A stretch of 64,000 bases of DNA from Atriophallophorus winterbourni (GCA_013407085.1 JACCGJ010000233.1:62001-126000); one strand, 5' to 3'; counted from the first letter of the stretch, positions 39,890 to 51,077 are shown. Made by a program: numbers and translations. The notes: a model not told the origin generated them from the letters alone.

Positions 39890-40919
39890 CTTTTCAGATT
39901 TTAAGGAATTTTGGTGGGCGGTGTATGAATCCGCGTCGATGTCTTGAAAATTCCTCTTTCGGTCCAGCAAGATCAAACGAACTGGAGACATTTGTTCCCA
40001 CCCTACACCCGTGTTCCTTATCAAGTTTTTTGTGTCATGATTTTCCAGTGATATTTTTTGTTTGTTCTTCAAATTGAAAATAACATTTAAACTAAATGTT
40101 AAATCTGTGAGAGTTTTCTTCCCCAAACATTTTTCCTTTGTTCAACTGCACTTAGGCTTCCGCACACTTTGATTTGTCCGTTACCCGTGTTTACCGTTAT
40201 TGGAAGACGGTAATTTTTATGCTCTCAACTGAGCTGTTTGACTTCCGTTTATTGGACGCGTTGGGTTTGCATTGAAACCTGTATTCGATTACCGTTGAGG
40301 TTTGTTATATTTTGCTATTTAATCGTTTTGTCAATATAGTACAGCGTAAATTGAGGTATTGTTCTGATTTGGGATCGATTTGTAAACACTCGTCATTCCC
40401 GGTATAAGAATCTCGTGGCTTGTAGCAGGCAACTAGTTTCCGTGACAGAAACTATTCCCCAGTGACGATTTGGTTGCTACAATCCTTGTTCAAATAGGCA
40501 GACGATCCAAATTGACCGTTTCTAAATGAGCAATACAATTTTCTGTTTACCCAAAAAGAACAATCCGAGTTGAGAACTGTAACGACTAAAGTCGCTGTTT
40601 AACGCGTAGTCCACCCGTTTCTTAGCTCGACAATTCAAAACCACAATTATTCGAGTTTTCTACGGTTCTATTGACAATATTAATAGACAATAACAATAGA
40701 CAAACCTCAACTGTACCGGGTTGTACAAATGATGTGAGCCAAGAATGCTCAAAGTTTCCAAATGACAACAATAAATTCAGCCAATGCTGACAAGGTAGAC
40801 TGCCAAATGATAAATGCAAAGGAATAAAATTACCAATACAATGGTGAACAATCGTCTCTGTTTTCTTCAAATACCACGAGCAAAATATGTGGAATTTTGA
40901 TGACAGCCAAGCAATATAA
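39890..40919. other. Unassigned; possible BEL 3' LTR
   Basis: No partner copy exists in the window to define an LTR. No domains found on either strand. Confidence 0.35.
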
Positions 40920-41197
40920 ATTACTTCTTTCTCTTCTCCTTCTTCTTCTGAATAAACGGCAGGAGGACTACAGTCCGTGAAAGCCGCTTCACCTCCCGGG
41001 TCTCTGCTATCTCAGTGTAGATTCCTCACGAGGAGTTACTGAGCTGAAAGAGTAGGCGAATCGCGCAGGATAGCGGGAAGTTCACCGTCCAATATGCGTT
41101 TAAACTGCTCTTCGGTGACTGCCCCAATTGCATCAGCGGAGAGTGCATTCCAAATATTGACCACTCTGGTCGACAGAGTAAACGATGGCTTCAGGTG

Positions 41198-44100
41198 TTA
41201 CGTTCGGCGCTTCTGCAACTTCAGCGAATGACCTCTAGTTCTGGAGTCCGTGGATACCGAAAAGAATTGTTGAAGTTCCGTTCCGTAATATCCAAGTAGG
41301 ATTCTCCGCGTGACCAGTAAATCATATCGCATTCTTCGATATTCCAGTGGGAAAAGTTTGAGTTCCCGCAATCGGTCGTCATAGGGAATACGAAACATAC
41401 CCTTCACGCACTTGGTAACCCTCCTTTGGACTTTCTCCAGACGATCCTTCTCCCCTTTGGTTAACGGATAGTTCACGGGAAGCCCAAATTCCAATATTGG
41501 TCTGACGTGAGAGCTATACAGAACTTGAAAAACTTTGGGATTTATCTCTAAGAAGGATCGTCTCAATGCCCACCACATGCGGCTGGCAAAACCGAACTTT
41601 CTGGCAGTATCCTCCGCAGTTTTGAGGGATGAAGTTACCATCACCCCCAAATCTCGCTCTGCATCAACTATCCTGAGACCATGGCCCTCCATATGATATG
41701 CATGTCGCATGTTGTTGCTCCCGATGTGCATGATAGCACACTTCTTCTCATTAATCGGGAGCATCCATCCGTCAGTCCAATTCCGAAGTTCATTCAAATC
41801 ATTTTGCAAGTTCGAAGCGTCAGCGGCAGTCGTGACAGAAGCCCACACCTTCAGATCATCTGCAAATAAGAGACAACCACTGTTTAGAATACCGTGAAGG
41901 TCACTCACATAGAGTTTGAACAAGGTTGGCCCCAGAACGGATCCTTGTGGTACACCAGAAGTTGGGATAAAGGATGCAGATCTGGCCCCATTGACTTCAA
42001 CGAGGCTTCGCCTTCTGATAAGAAAATCTTCAATCCAAGCAAGCAAAGAAGCCTCTATACCAGGCATTCTTAGTTTCCAAATAAGCCTCTGATGTGGAAC
42101 ACGGTCGAATGCTTTACTGAAGTCGATGAAGACTACATCAACTGGCACACCAGCGTCAAGGCTTCTGCACCAATGTTCTCGGGCGGTCAGTAGATTGGAG
42201 ATACATGAGCGGCCTTCCGTGAAGCCGTGTTGGGCATTCGAGCATTGTTGGGTCTCGCACAAATACTGTTCTATCTTATCCTTTACAATCCGTTCCAGCA
42301 ATTTACCTACGAAAGACGTAAGTGTAACAGGACGGTAATTTACAGGATCTGATAAACTCCCAACTTTGAACATCGGCTTTACTATACCCATTTTCCAATC
42401 CTCTGGTAGACGTCCCGAATTGATTGAAATTTGGAATATAGCGGCTAAAGGTGAACTGATGATCCTTGATAAAGGTTTTAATATGGCAGGGTGAATACCA
42501 TCAGGACCTGGAGATGTCTGTACCTTTAGATGTTCGATGAGGATTCGCACCATGTCAGCCGTGATCTCAAAATTGGCCATTAATTCCGTCGGCGATATTT
42601 GTTTGCAGGATATGGTAGGCTCAATTGCGTAAACTGATTGGTATTGCGATGCAAACACCTCAGCTTTCCCAGTGTCAGTCTCTATAACCTCCCGTTCCAA
42701 ATTTTTGAGAGAAGGTACGGGGTTCGATGATTTGACCCGTCGCCGAATGTACGCAAATAATCGTTTAGGATTATATTTTGAAGAATTTGCTAATTGAAGC
42801 TCGAATCGAATTCTTTTATCCTTCTTCAATTTTGAGCAAAGATTCCGTACAGCCCGATATTCTTCGTAATGGGCGTCCGATCGGCTCGTTCTGAATTTAA
42901 TCCAAAGACGCTTTCTTTGCCGCAGGCAGGTACGAAGTTCTCTATCAAACCAAGGAAGGCCACGGGAGCCGGGACGATCTCTTGTTAATGGAGCAACATC
43001 CTCTAAGCGACGGATATTATTCAGAAACCATTTCCAACAGTCATCAATAGTGGAATCAACGGGTAACGTCCAGTCAATTGAGGCTGCTTGTTCAACCAAC
43101 AATTTTAAGTCCATGTTCCAGAAGTTTCTCCGTGGAAGCCGCGACGGCTAAGCCGGCTTACCCCGAGTCCATTTGAACCGAATAGCACAATGGTCGCTTG
43201 TATCGATGGGCTGTTCCACGGATAAGTCAACCACATCTGACTCTCTGGGTGACAAGACCAGATCAAGAGTAGACGGAGTCTGACCATGTCCATAGCGAGT
43301 AGGAACGAGAACGTGCTGCACGAGGTTCAAATCCAGAATCAGATTTAGAAACTCCCGTTGGTACTCATCCCCATTTGTAACGAGGTCCAACCAGTTGATG
43401 TCCGGAGCATTCAGGTCACCGAGTATCATACAATCGTTCCTTGTCCCATGGCGGCGGAGCTGGTCAAATAATGCCATGATACGGGCGCAGGGTGAACGGT
43501 AGATGACACCGATCATTGCTGATCCATTACTGGACTTGATCTGACACCAAATGCTTTCAGCAAAACCATCATCATCTCGAAAACTATCAACAACCTACAC
43601 GGATAAATGTTCTTTGACGTATATCGCCACCCCGCCAACATGTCGAGATTCAATTCGATCACTTCTGAGTAGGCGGTAATTCGGAATGAATAGATCTGCA
43701 TCAGTAATGTCGAGTGTCAGCCAGGTTTCCGTTATTCCAACGATATCTGGCTGTAGTGCCAAGACATGATGGCTTACTTCGTCAAATTTGTTCCTCAAAC
43801 TCCGCGCGTTGAAAGAGAGCACTTCGAAATACTTTAATGGAGAGCAGTTGGATGCTCGATCAGTATGGGCCTCCAGCGAACTTTGGATGGCCTCTTTACT
43901 ACGCGAAAATCCACAATACGAAGGTCCTTTCTCACCCTCCGATAATCTTTTCTTAAGCTCCATCGTAGCAGTCTTCATCTTGATTCTATCGTCAGGCGAC
44001 AAATCTCGTAATATTTTATACGGTAGACCCTTCAGTCGATGAACGCGCTTTAGGATCTTTTGGGCCTGATCATCGGAAGCCAGTACTGTTTTCAGAACCC

Positions 44101-44281
44101 TGGGCTTTTCACACTCCAGATTTCTGCGTCCAAGTCGGAACGCTGATACAATTGTGATACCAGCCTCCCCTTGGTCAACCATTTTCCCGAAAACTGATTG
44201 AAGAAACTGGCTATCCTGTTCAATTCTGGCAGCAGATGTTTCTCCATCTGGTTCCGGTGCATTCACAATAATGAGCAGCAT
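41198..44281 (-). pseudogene. ORF2 of the CR1-like element: EN and RT (two in-frame TAG stops)
   Basis: A single frame of about 1,030 codons. The ORF1 C-terminal domain is followed by the AP-endonuclease: FEVLSFNARSLRNKFDE, DIVGITETWL, GGVAIYVKEHL, TAG at 43595, GVIYRSPCA, LGDLNAPDINW, STLDLVL, TSDHCAI, TAG at 43148. RT follows: TSPGPDGIHPAILK, VFIDFSKAFDRVPH, SGVPQGSVLGPTLFKLYVSD, catalytic CLLFADDLKVW, then thumb and the end TRGHSLKLQKR. All catalytic residues are kept, and only the two TAG codons interrupt the reading. Confidence 0.9.
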
Positions 44282-44931
44282 TTGCGTGCGTCCGGTGAAC
44301 TGTCAGCTTTACTGCTCGGAAGTGAGATCTTACTCTCCTTCACCACATTCCTAGAAAACTGTTGTGGAAATCGGCATTCCAATTTGTCGACTCTGTTCGA
44401 AATATTGGACCAGATTGCAGTATCGGCATCTGTATTTATGGCGGCTACAGAGGCATATGTGGCGCTAGCATTTGGGTCTAATTCATTAGACGTGACCACA
44501 TGTTTCGCAATATCTGAAGTGGCAGATTCCACTTGCACGTTCGATGGCAGTGCAACAATTTTATTTCTTCTAGTTTTCGATCGGCGTCCGGATGACACAG
44601 CTTTGCTCTTTTTCGGTGTGCTACCGAGTGGAGGCGTTTTGCTATCAGCCGGAACACTTGTGCCTTGTAAATCATTAACCAGCATGGAGCCACTTACAGG
44701 TGGATCTTCCTTATTTGGCAAATGAGAGGGCTGCAAGGCTTCCAGACGAGGGATGCACGCTTCACAGATAAAATGAAGGTACGGCTCATGGTGGTTCCTC
44801 AACGCCTGATAAGTTGTGTCCTCCGTTCTACAGCATCGGGTGTGAATCCAGCAGCTACATATTGAACATTGCATGGCTTTGGATGAGGAAATAACTTTCT
44901 TGGCGCACTTGAAGCACGGCGAAGAAGTCAT
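44263..44931 (-). CDS. ORF1 protein of the CR1-like element
   Basis: 222 residues. The N-terminus is a Cys/His zinc finger of PHD/RING-like layout: CFKCAKK, CSICSCWIHTRCC, H..FICEACIPRL. A basic, Ser/Pro-rich linker (KKSKAVSSGRRSKTRRNKI) and YASVAAINTDADTAIWSNIS follow. It probably binds RNA or chromatin as part of the LINE RNP. Its end overlaps the next frame by 19 bases, and the overlap carries an RRM-like continuation (VLKTVLASDDQAQKILKRVH, LRDLSPDDRIKMK) in the other frame, so a frameshift has likely split one longer ORF1. Confidence 0.8.
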   Translation of the reverse strand: MTSSPCFKCAKKVISSSKAMQCSICSCWIHTRCCRTEDTTYQALRNHHEPYLHFICEACIPRLEALQPSHLPNKEDPPVSGSMLVNDLQGTSVPADSKTPPLGSTPKKSKAVSSGRRSKTRRNKIVALPSNVQVESATSDIAKHVVTSNELDPNASATYASVAAINTDADTAIWSNISNRVDKLECRFPQQFSRNVVKESKISLPSSKADSSPDARKCCSLL

Positions 44932-45123
44932 TGTAACGTAGCCTGCAGTGAATCGTTAATGGAGCAGCAGATTGCGAAAACAAATTACCAGAATTCACGG
45001 GGAATACTTTTCAGTAAATCCCCAGACACGTATATGGTTGCTAATGAAAATTTCAATTGAATCAGAGAAGGAATCTGATTCGATATTCAGCCACAAGACT
45101 TGTATTGAAAGATACTTGGAACC

Positions 45124-45445
45124 TCAGAAATTCACTCCACGCGCGACCTTGAGTTCAACATCAAGTCGGGAATGTTTCCTGAGCAACACTATACAGGGTG
45201 TAGTTAGCCACGTAAGAGTGTTAGTACCAGTCGCTGACCGACAATTGTATGCGAATAGGCGTTCATGTGGTGTGGTGTTTGTAGCGGTGCACAGCAGCGA
45301 CCGAATTGAGTGCAGTGCATCTAGAAGGACCGTCTCCCATTGACCAGTAAGGAGACCACGGGATTTCAGAGTAAGTAGAATCGACTTCCATAAAATGCCA
45401 TTAAGCCGTTCCACTTGACCGTTGCACTGTGGATTATATGGCGTT
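45124..45445 (-). pseudogene. Gypsy integrase C-terminal part
   Basis: After the 292-bp insert the frame resumes with TPYNPQCNGQVERLNGILWK, which contains the catalytic glutamate region, then TATNTTPHERLFAYNCRSAT. The part before the insert (45870-45751) has PGFMYSDRGPSF and ISRTTPYN, so the two halves join at the duplicated target. Confidence 0.8.
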
Positions 45446-45523
45446 AGTATTGTTTGGAATATTTGTAGCTCGGGTCGTTGTTGTAGCTTACTTGAATTTG
45501 TTCTCCGAGCTTGTTGAGTTTGC

Positions 45524-45565
45524 ATCGGACGTTTCGTTGCCAGACTAGGCAACATCTTCAGCGAT
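45524..45565 (-). ncRNA. Hammerhead ribozyme, left arm
   Basis: Reverse-strand copy of the core described for the right arm: CTGAAGA, stem GTTGCC/GGCAAC, GAAAC, GTC, with ATCG/CGAT stem I. Confidence 0.65.
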
Positions 45566-45656
45566 TGTTGGCAAATTTACTGCTCGATCACGTGACCAGT
45601 GGTCGGCCGGCCAAATACCATCGTCAGTGTCACTTCGAGCAGTCAATTTGCCAACA

Positions 45657-45698
45657 ATCGCTGAAGATGTTGCCTAGTCTGGCAACGAAACGTCCGAT
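45657..45698 (+). ncRNA. Hammerhead ribozyme, right arm
   Basis: ATCG (45657-45660) and CGAT (45695-45698) form stem I. CTGAAGA is at 45661-45667; after one unpaired T, stem II is GTTGCC/GGCAAC (45669-45674 with 45681-45686) with loop TAGTCT. Then GAAAC (45687-45691) and the cleavage triplet GTC (45692-45694). Stem III is a single C-G without loop, so cleavage would need a dimer. The extra base before stem II is also seen in the copy at 5571, so it may be a family trait. Confidence 0.65.
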
Positions 45699-45879
45699 GC
45701 AAACTCAACAAGCTCGGAGAACAAATTCAAGTAATCTATTATATGGCGTTGTACGGCTAATAGCGATGCCATTGTTGTGGAGGAATTGTCTTAGTTCAGT
45801 AGACATGAAAGAGGGACCGCGATCAGAGTACATAAAACCCGGCGTGCCAAATGTGAAAACTACCAGAAGGCAATAGTTA

Positions 45880-46308
45880 ATCGTATATTATGGTACAAAA
45901 ATATAACCATAGTATAGTCAATACAGGGGGTCGGGTGAAGTTCAGCGAGTTTGGCGTCGTTTGCCAAAGTTCCATAAAGGGAGGGGTTATACGTATCATA
46001 ACAGTCAATACATGGGGAGATGAATCGGCGTAGTTCCGTATATGTATCTGGAAAGGAAGAGAAAAATGGGTGCAGTATCGGGAAGAACGGAAAGCGAAAA
46101 TCCATTAAACTTGTGGAGAAAAATATAGATAAGCGTCCAGTCGCTCTTTGAAAATGGAGTGTGATGGTACGGTCACGACAAAAACGGGTAAGTCATTCCA
46201 AACACGAGGGGTACGGACAGAGAAGAAAAATTTACGGCAGTTCAACCGACTGGGCTGGTGGGCTAGCTTGAAGACATGTCCCCGGGTTCCGGAATTTGGT
46301 GCCATCAA
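45880..46308 (-). pseudogene. CR1-like LINE tail inserted in the gypsy integrase
   Basis: NSGTRGHVFKLAHQPSRLNC, FFSVRTPRVWNDLPVFVVTV, PSHSIFKERLDAYL is the C-terminal end of a CR1-like ORF2, followed by a ~220-base 3' UTR ending ATTAACTATTG. It is related to the ends at 33.2 kb and 41.2 kb but not identical. Confidence 0.75.
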
Positions 46309-46309
46309 A

Positions 46310-47830
46310 AGCAGTTGATGATAGTTTGTGATGTCATGTCAGTGCAAGGAAAAGCGAACGAGATGCGGGAGTATTCATCAATGATTGTTAGCCAGTAGCG
46401 GTTCCGGCTTGTTGATGGTAGTGGCCCTTTGAAATCGAGACTGAGTCTTTCGAAAGGCTGGGCAGCCTTTATCAAGTGGGCGCCTTTAGGTTTGAAGTAT
46501 TGAGGCTTTTTTTCACAGCAGACAGAACAATCAACAGTCATTTTACGGACCTCATGCAAGGAGTAAGGCAAGTTTTGCGCTCGATCGAAGCGGGAGACGC
46601 CTGGGTGGCATAAGTTATCATGTAGCTGACGCATTTTATTAAAAAACCACATACGGCGCGTGAAAGTGCATCCAATGCTTGATTCTGTCGGCCTGGTCGG
46701 TAAACCACATCGTATTGGTATTGTGACAGCTCTAAACGCCAACGTTGAATCTTGTTGTTTTTAATTTTACCACGCTGTCTATTGTCATGCATAAAAGAGA
46801 CGGAATGCTGGTCTGTCATTAGTTTGAATGGGTGGTTTATAACATAATGGCTCCATTTCCTGACAGCTTCAAAGATTGCACATGCCTCTTTTTCGATAGC
46901 CGAGTGGTGTTGCTCACTGTTATTCAACGTTCGTGAGAAGAAAGTTTCTGGTCTACCACTCTGATTAAGCGTTGCGGCGATCGGGACGTCAGATGCATCA
47001 GTTTCTACTGTCAATGGAACCGCATGGTCGATTGTGATTAGCAAGGCATCCTCGAGACGGATTTTTAACTGTTTGAAAGCAGTAAGCGCAGATTCAGGAA
47101 GAAGGAAAACTCGGTTATGGATCAGTGAAAATATAGTGTCTGAAAAGCGGGGTATCCAATGGGTGTAATAGGCAAACATACCAACTGCTCGTTGTTGAGA
47201 TTTAAGATCGACTGGTGCTGGTAATTCTCTTAGAGGGGCCAGGCGGTCTTCCGGTTTGATGTTACCTTTGGACACCTCGTAACCATGTATTGTGATAGAA
47301 CTCACGGTAATTATACTCTCCGTATCATTGAACGTTAGTCTGTATATTTCTGCAGTTTTTAAAAGGTTGGATAGGTTTCTGTCGTGATCGGCTTTATCTC
47401 GACCACAGGTGACGACATTGTCAATGTACGCGAACGTGCCAGATAGTTTTTCTTTGATTGTTAGTTAATCGATGATCCGATGGAAACACGCGACTCCGTT
47501 GGTCACATCAAATGGAATTCGACAGAATTGGTAGAGTTTGCCGGCAGCTTCGAATGCGGTAAATGGTTTATCCCCGTCACGTAGGGGTATTTGGTGATAT
47601 GCGCTCCGCAGATCTAGAGTACTGAAAACATTGTAAACAGCGACATTTTCAACTAGTTGATCGATCTTTGGCAAAGGGTAAGCATCAAGTTGCGTGAACC
47701 TGTTAATTGCCTAGCTATAATCAATAACTAACCGCTTTTTGTGACGTTCGCTGGTAGTAATTGAAACGTGAGCCCACCAGGGTGAAGATTATGGCTCAAT
47801 TATACCTTCTTTCAACAATTGTTCAATCTC
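46310..47830 (-). pseudogene. Gypsy RT, RNase H and integrase N-terminal half
   Basis: RT: MPKIDQLVENVAVYNVFSTL, DLRSAYHQIPL and catalytic YIDNVVTCGR (the usual YIDD or YLDD changed to YIDN). RNase H: LTVETDASDVPIAATLNQSG, IEKEACAIFEAVRKW, LMTDQHSVSFM. Integrase: LHDNLCHPGVSRF..CSVCCEKKPQ (HHCC), LSLDFKGPLP, YWLTIIDEYSRISFAFP. Several frame changes. The reading stops at the LINE insertion at 46308. Confidence 0.82.
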
Positions 47831-49035
47831 TAATCTGATGAAACGCTCATCGACAAAAGAGTGGCGTCTGGATTTAGTGGCTGTAGGCAGCAGATAAGTT
47901 TTTGAAGAGAGACGGAGGTGTGACTTTGGCTGCCATAAGTCCACATATAGAGAGTGAAGGTTTGGGGCCTCCGAACGGGATCTCGATCTTTTCGTGCATT
48001 TTTAAAAATCATGTCCAAACAGTACATCTGCACACAGATCAGACATGACTGGAAATTTGAATTGTGGATAAACTGATTTCTTGTAGCGAATGGGTAAGTA
48101 AACCATGCCTTCGGTTTGACTCGTATGTTCGGTATTAGCAAGTTATTTTGTTTATACACGGAACTAGTTCCCAAGAGTTCTTACGAACAACCTAGGAATT
48201 TATGTAGCTCTCAGAGCTCCCAGTATTTATGAAAGCTTGCAATCGGATACCTTTGACGTAAACAATAATGACTGCATTAGATAGGAATACTGGAGCAGCG
48301 GAACAGAACAAAGCGGAAACAACTGAACTTGTCGATGGACAGTTATTTCTCGTGTCGGATGATGACAAACAAACTCTTTGAGAATGACCTTTTTACACAT
48401 CCTTTACAAACAGCTTCTCTGGCAGGACACTTTGTTCTTGGATGCCTAGATAGCTCAAAAAATAACATTTTGCAGTATGCGCGGCGGCAGTCACCTCCAC
48501 GGGCGTATCTGGATGAATTTGTGTTTGATTAAGAGGGATATCACTGTTTGTGCATGGCAGCCTGTTATCATATGATTCAGATTGTTTGAGAGCTAGTTCT
48601 GGAAGTTGAGTGTTGAATGCTCCAACAATCTCTGTTGGGTTGCAGTAGACTGAATACCGCTGATAAAGGCGTCTAGGAGTGCATCATCTTCATACTGCTC
48701 CATACTGACTGCACTGAAATTTGATCTCTGGCAAGGTTTCGTAATTTATGAGTGAATTGGTCAAGTGATTGACCGTCTTCTTGCTTGCATGTCGCCAGTA
48801 AATGTCGAGCGAAAAGTTCATTTTTCGGTTTAACATATAAAGCTTCCAAGGTGGAATTGGATTTTGCGTATGTAGTACAGTCCGCAAGTAAATCATAAAC
48901 ATCAGAGGAAACGTAGTTGAATAATACTTTTAGCTTATCTGGTTCGAACATCGAGAAAATTAGAAAATGTATTGAAACAGTGTTTCCTACGTTTAGGAGC
49001 GTGTGAGGCGTTTGGGTCAGCATTGAATTTGTTCG

Positions 49036-49264
49036 CAAAGCACAAGCCTGATCCAGGCAAAGTGCCGCACAGTCAGAGACTGCACGTGGGCTAGGATACT
49101 GTCAGGTTGCCCAGGCCTAGACAGAGATGAGAGGGGGAATAGAAATAGAAATGGTAGTGAGACTCCAGCGTGTTTCAGCATGCAGCTCACTACCGTTAGC
49201 CAATCATTTTAGCACGATGTTAGCCGTACAGCACAGAAATACTGCACGATTGCACATCCGCGTT
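49036..49264 (-). repeat. SINE-like family A, near-complete reverse copy
   Basis: ACAAGCCTGATCCAGGCAAA to GCACAGAAATACTGCACGAT, the whole unit in reverse, ending just before the gypsy LTR at 49272. Confidence 0.85.
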
Positions 49265-49271
49265 ACCAAAT

Positions 49272-49563
49272 TGTTATGTTTTCTCAGTCACGGGAAAAAC
49301 TCTAGATTCTCCAACAGACTGGTTCAGACGGAAGCACGAGTGATTTGATTGGAAATGTATTGCTGAAGTACAAAAGCACCAATGGCAAGCTGAAAGAGGG
49401 AAAAAAGGTTTTATGTAAACTGTAAACTATTACATAATGTACATTCGGAGGTTACCATCCTAACAGTACTTCAACAATAAACTTCCATTCAAATCACTCG
49501 TGATTCCGTCTGAACCAGTCTGTTGGAGAATCTAGAGTTTTTCCCGTGACGGAAACCATAACA
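49272..49563. repeat. Palindromic LTR structure
   Basis: 49272-49455 is a reverse-oriented LTR copy (its complement matches 50905-51077) and 49465-49563 the end of a forward copy. The outer ~85 bases are inverted repeats (TCTAGATTCTCCAACAGACT / AGTCTGTTGGAGAATCTAGA), bounded by TGTTATG and CATAACA. Confidence 0.8.
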
Positions 49564-49594
49564 ATTTTGGCGACGCGGTATTACTGAACTCACA

Positions 49595-50640
49595 ATGTCT
49601 ATACCAGTAGAAAATGTAACAAAGCTTCTTCGCGATCAACAGGCGCTGTTTGAACAAAGTCAAATGCGCATGATCGAATTACTCACACGTCGTCTTAACT
49701 CTATAGGAACGGTTGGACCGTCTCATGTGCAGTCTGAAACAATAGATTCTGTCTCTGCTACCATCACTGAGTTACGAACCTTCATCTGGACAAACATTCA
49801 ATGCCTGGTACAATCGCTGGGAGGACACCTTTCAGCATGAGCTCAGCAGCTACGGTCCAGCTTGCAAAGCTCCTTTGCTGGTCAGGAAGCTTGCACGGTT
49901 GAACACGAACGTTTTACCAATTTTATCTTACCGAAACAACCCAAAGATATCACCTTTGGGGAAACGGTAGCTCAGCTCCGTGAAATATTTGGCGACTACG
50001 CTTCATTATTCAATCTTCGATACAACTGTCTGAAGTTATTCAAGACAGCTGCCGACGACTATGTCACATTTGCAGGAATCGTCAACCGAGAGTGTGAAAG
50101 GTTCCAGTTGAAATCACTGACCGAAGCTCAGTTCAAATACCTCATATTTGTTGCTGGTCACTCATCTCACAATATGAGTGTTCAAAATCTAACCATTGAA
50201 TGTCAACGTCTGGTAAATCTTAAGCACGATACTGCGATGGTGTAGCAATCAGCTCAGCCATCAACTTTGGTCCAGAAGGTGAAACAAACCTCAGTCACAC
50301 ATTCAAAAAAGCCCCCGACACCATGTTGGTCGTGTGGTTAATGGCATTTCAAACGGTTTTGTTGATTTAAAAAGCACCAATGCCAGACATGAAATCCCAG
50401 AGGTCACAAGTAAGGATTCTGTCCTCCGAACAGTAATGATGATAAGAAGATTCGTCATCCACGAAAACGGATTTTACAAAAGTCTACATTTTCAAAGCGT
50501 CCTCAGTCTAAATCAGTGTACGCTACCATTAAAATTGATTTCGAATCTCGCCGACGGTTCATCACCATAAGTATAAATCAGACGCCAGTACGCCTGCAGT
50601 TGGATGCTGCCTCTGACATAACTATAATCTGACACGCTAC
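49595..50640 (+). pseudogene. Gag and start of protease of the second CsRn1-like element
   Basis: MSIPVENVTKLLRDQQALFE opens the frame. After a frame change come NRWEDTFQHELSSYGPACKA, then ERFTNFILPKQPKDITFGET, LFGDYASLFNLRYNCLKLF-like capsid and IVNRECERFQLKSLTEAQF. The finger (PCWSCG*WHFKRFC) has a stop within it. FITISINQTPVRLQLDAASD follows at 50560-50625: the protease start, with DAAS for the usual DTAS. The sequence ends at the family A insertion. Confidence 0.82.
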
Positions 50641-50664
50641 TTGTGATCTTATCGGACGACCCAC

Positions 50665-50904
50665 CGTATGCGCGGATGTACTTTGTGCGGCTAACGCCGT
50701 GCTAAATTGCTTGGCCAACGGTAGTGAGCTGAATGCTGAAACAGACTGGTGTCTGACTACGACTTCCTGTTCTTTTTTCTTCCTTATATCTGCCTAGGCC
50801 TGGGCGACCTGACAGTATATTAGCCCACGTGCAGTCCTTGGCTGTGCGTCACTTTGCCTGGATCAGGCTTGTGATTTCATACATACATACATACATACCT
50901 CCAA
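50665..50904 (+). repeat. SINE-like family A, near-complete copy with (CATA)n
   Basis: ATGCGCGGATGTACTTTGTGC, GCTAAATTGCTTGGCCAACG, CTGCCTAGGCCTGGGCGACC, GTGATTTCATACATACATAC. It lies between the protease remnant and the 3' LTR. Confidence 0.8.
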
Positions 50905-51077
50905 ATGTACATTAAGTAATAGTTGACAGTTTACATAAAACCTCTTTACCCTTTTTAAGCTTGCCATTGCTGCTTTTGCACTTGAACAATAAACTTTCAT
51001 TCAAATCAATCGTGCTTTCGTCTGAACCAGTCTGTTTGCGAATCTAGAGTTTTTCCCGTGATTTTGAAAACATAACA
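50905..51077 (+). repeat. 3' LTR of the second CsRn1-like element
   Basis: CTCCAAATGTACATTAAGTA to CATAACA; it matches the reverse complement of 49272-49455 and, in part, 49465-49563 directly. Confidence 0.75.

Larger units (their letters stand above)
40920..44990 (-). mobile_element. Nearly complete CR1-like non-LTR retrotransposon
   Basis: ORF1 (PHD-like finger), then EN and RT in one frame, then a 3' UTR ending in a GAA/GGA-rich tail at about 40925. It is about 4.1 kb. The damage is light: one frame change at the ORF1/ORF2 overlap and two TAG codons in ORF2. Confidence 0.85.
45446..45737. mobile_element. 292-bp insert with head-to-head hammerheads and 13-bp TSD
   Basis: Flanked by ATTATATGGCGTT (45433-45445 and 45738-45750). 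It consists of a 39-bp left end, a 103-bp arm (45485-45587), a 47-bp spacer and a 103-bp arm in inverse orientation (45635-45737). The arms differ at two positions by eye. Each arm carries one hammerhead core. It is probably related to Penelope-like elements, whose termini encode hammerheads, but it has no coding capacity and no recognised parent. Confidence 0.85.
45124..48995 (-). mobile_element. Second gypsy-type LTR retrotransposon, decayed, no LTRs seen
   Basis: Gag (48995-48670) has DKLKVLFNYVSSDVYDLLAD and TCKQEDGQSLDQFTHKLRNL. A CPAREAVCKGC knuckle lies at about 48400. Protease is at about 48265-48200 with FINTGSSESYIN, RT at 47820-47320, RNase H and IN down to 45124. Frameshifts and stops are frequent. 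It differs from the CsRn1-like elements in its finger and RT. It is interrupted by a LINE tail (45880-46308) and a 292-bp ribozyme-bearing insert (45446-45737). Confidence 0.82.
49272..51077 (+). mobile_element. Second CsRn1-like gypsy element, internally deleted
   Basis: A rearranged 5' LTR, a PBS-like TGGCGACGCGG (49568), gag, only the first residues of protease, then a family A insertion and a 3' LTR. The capsid and CHCC-type finger are of the same group as the element at 27.3 kb but clearly another subfamily. RT, RNase H and IN are absent. Confidence 0.85.
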
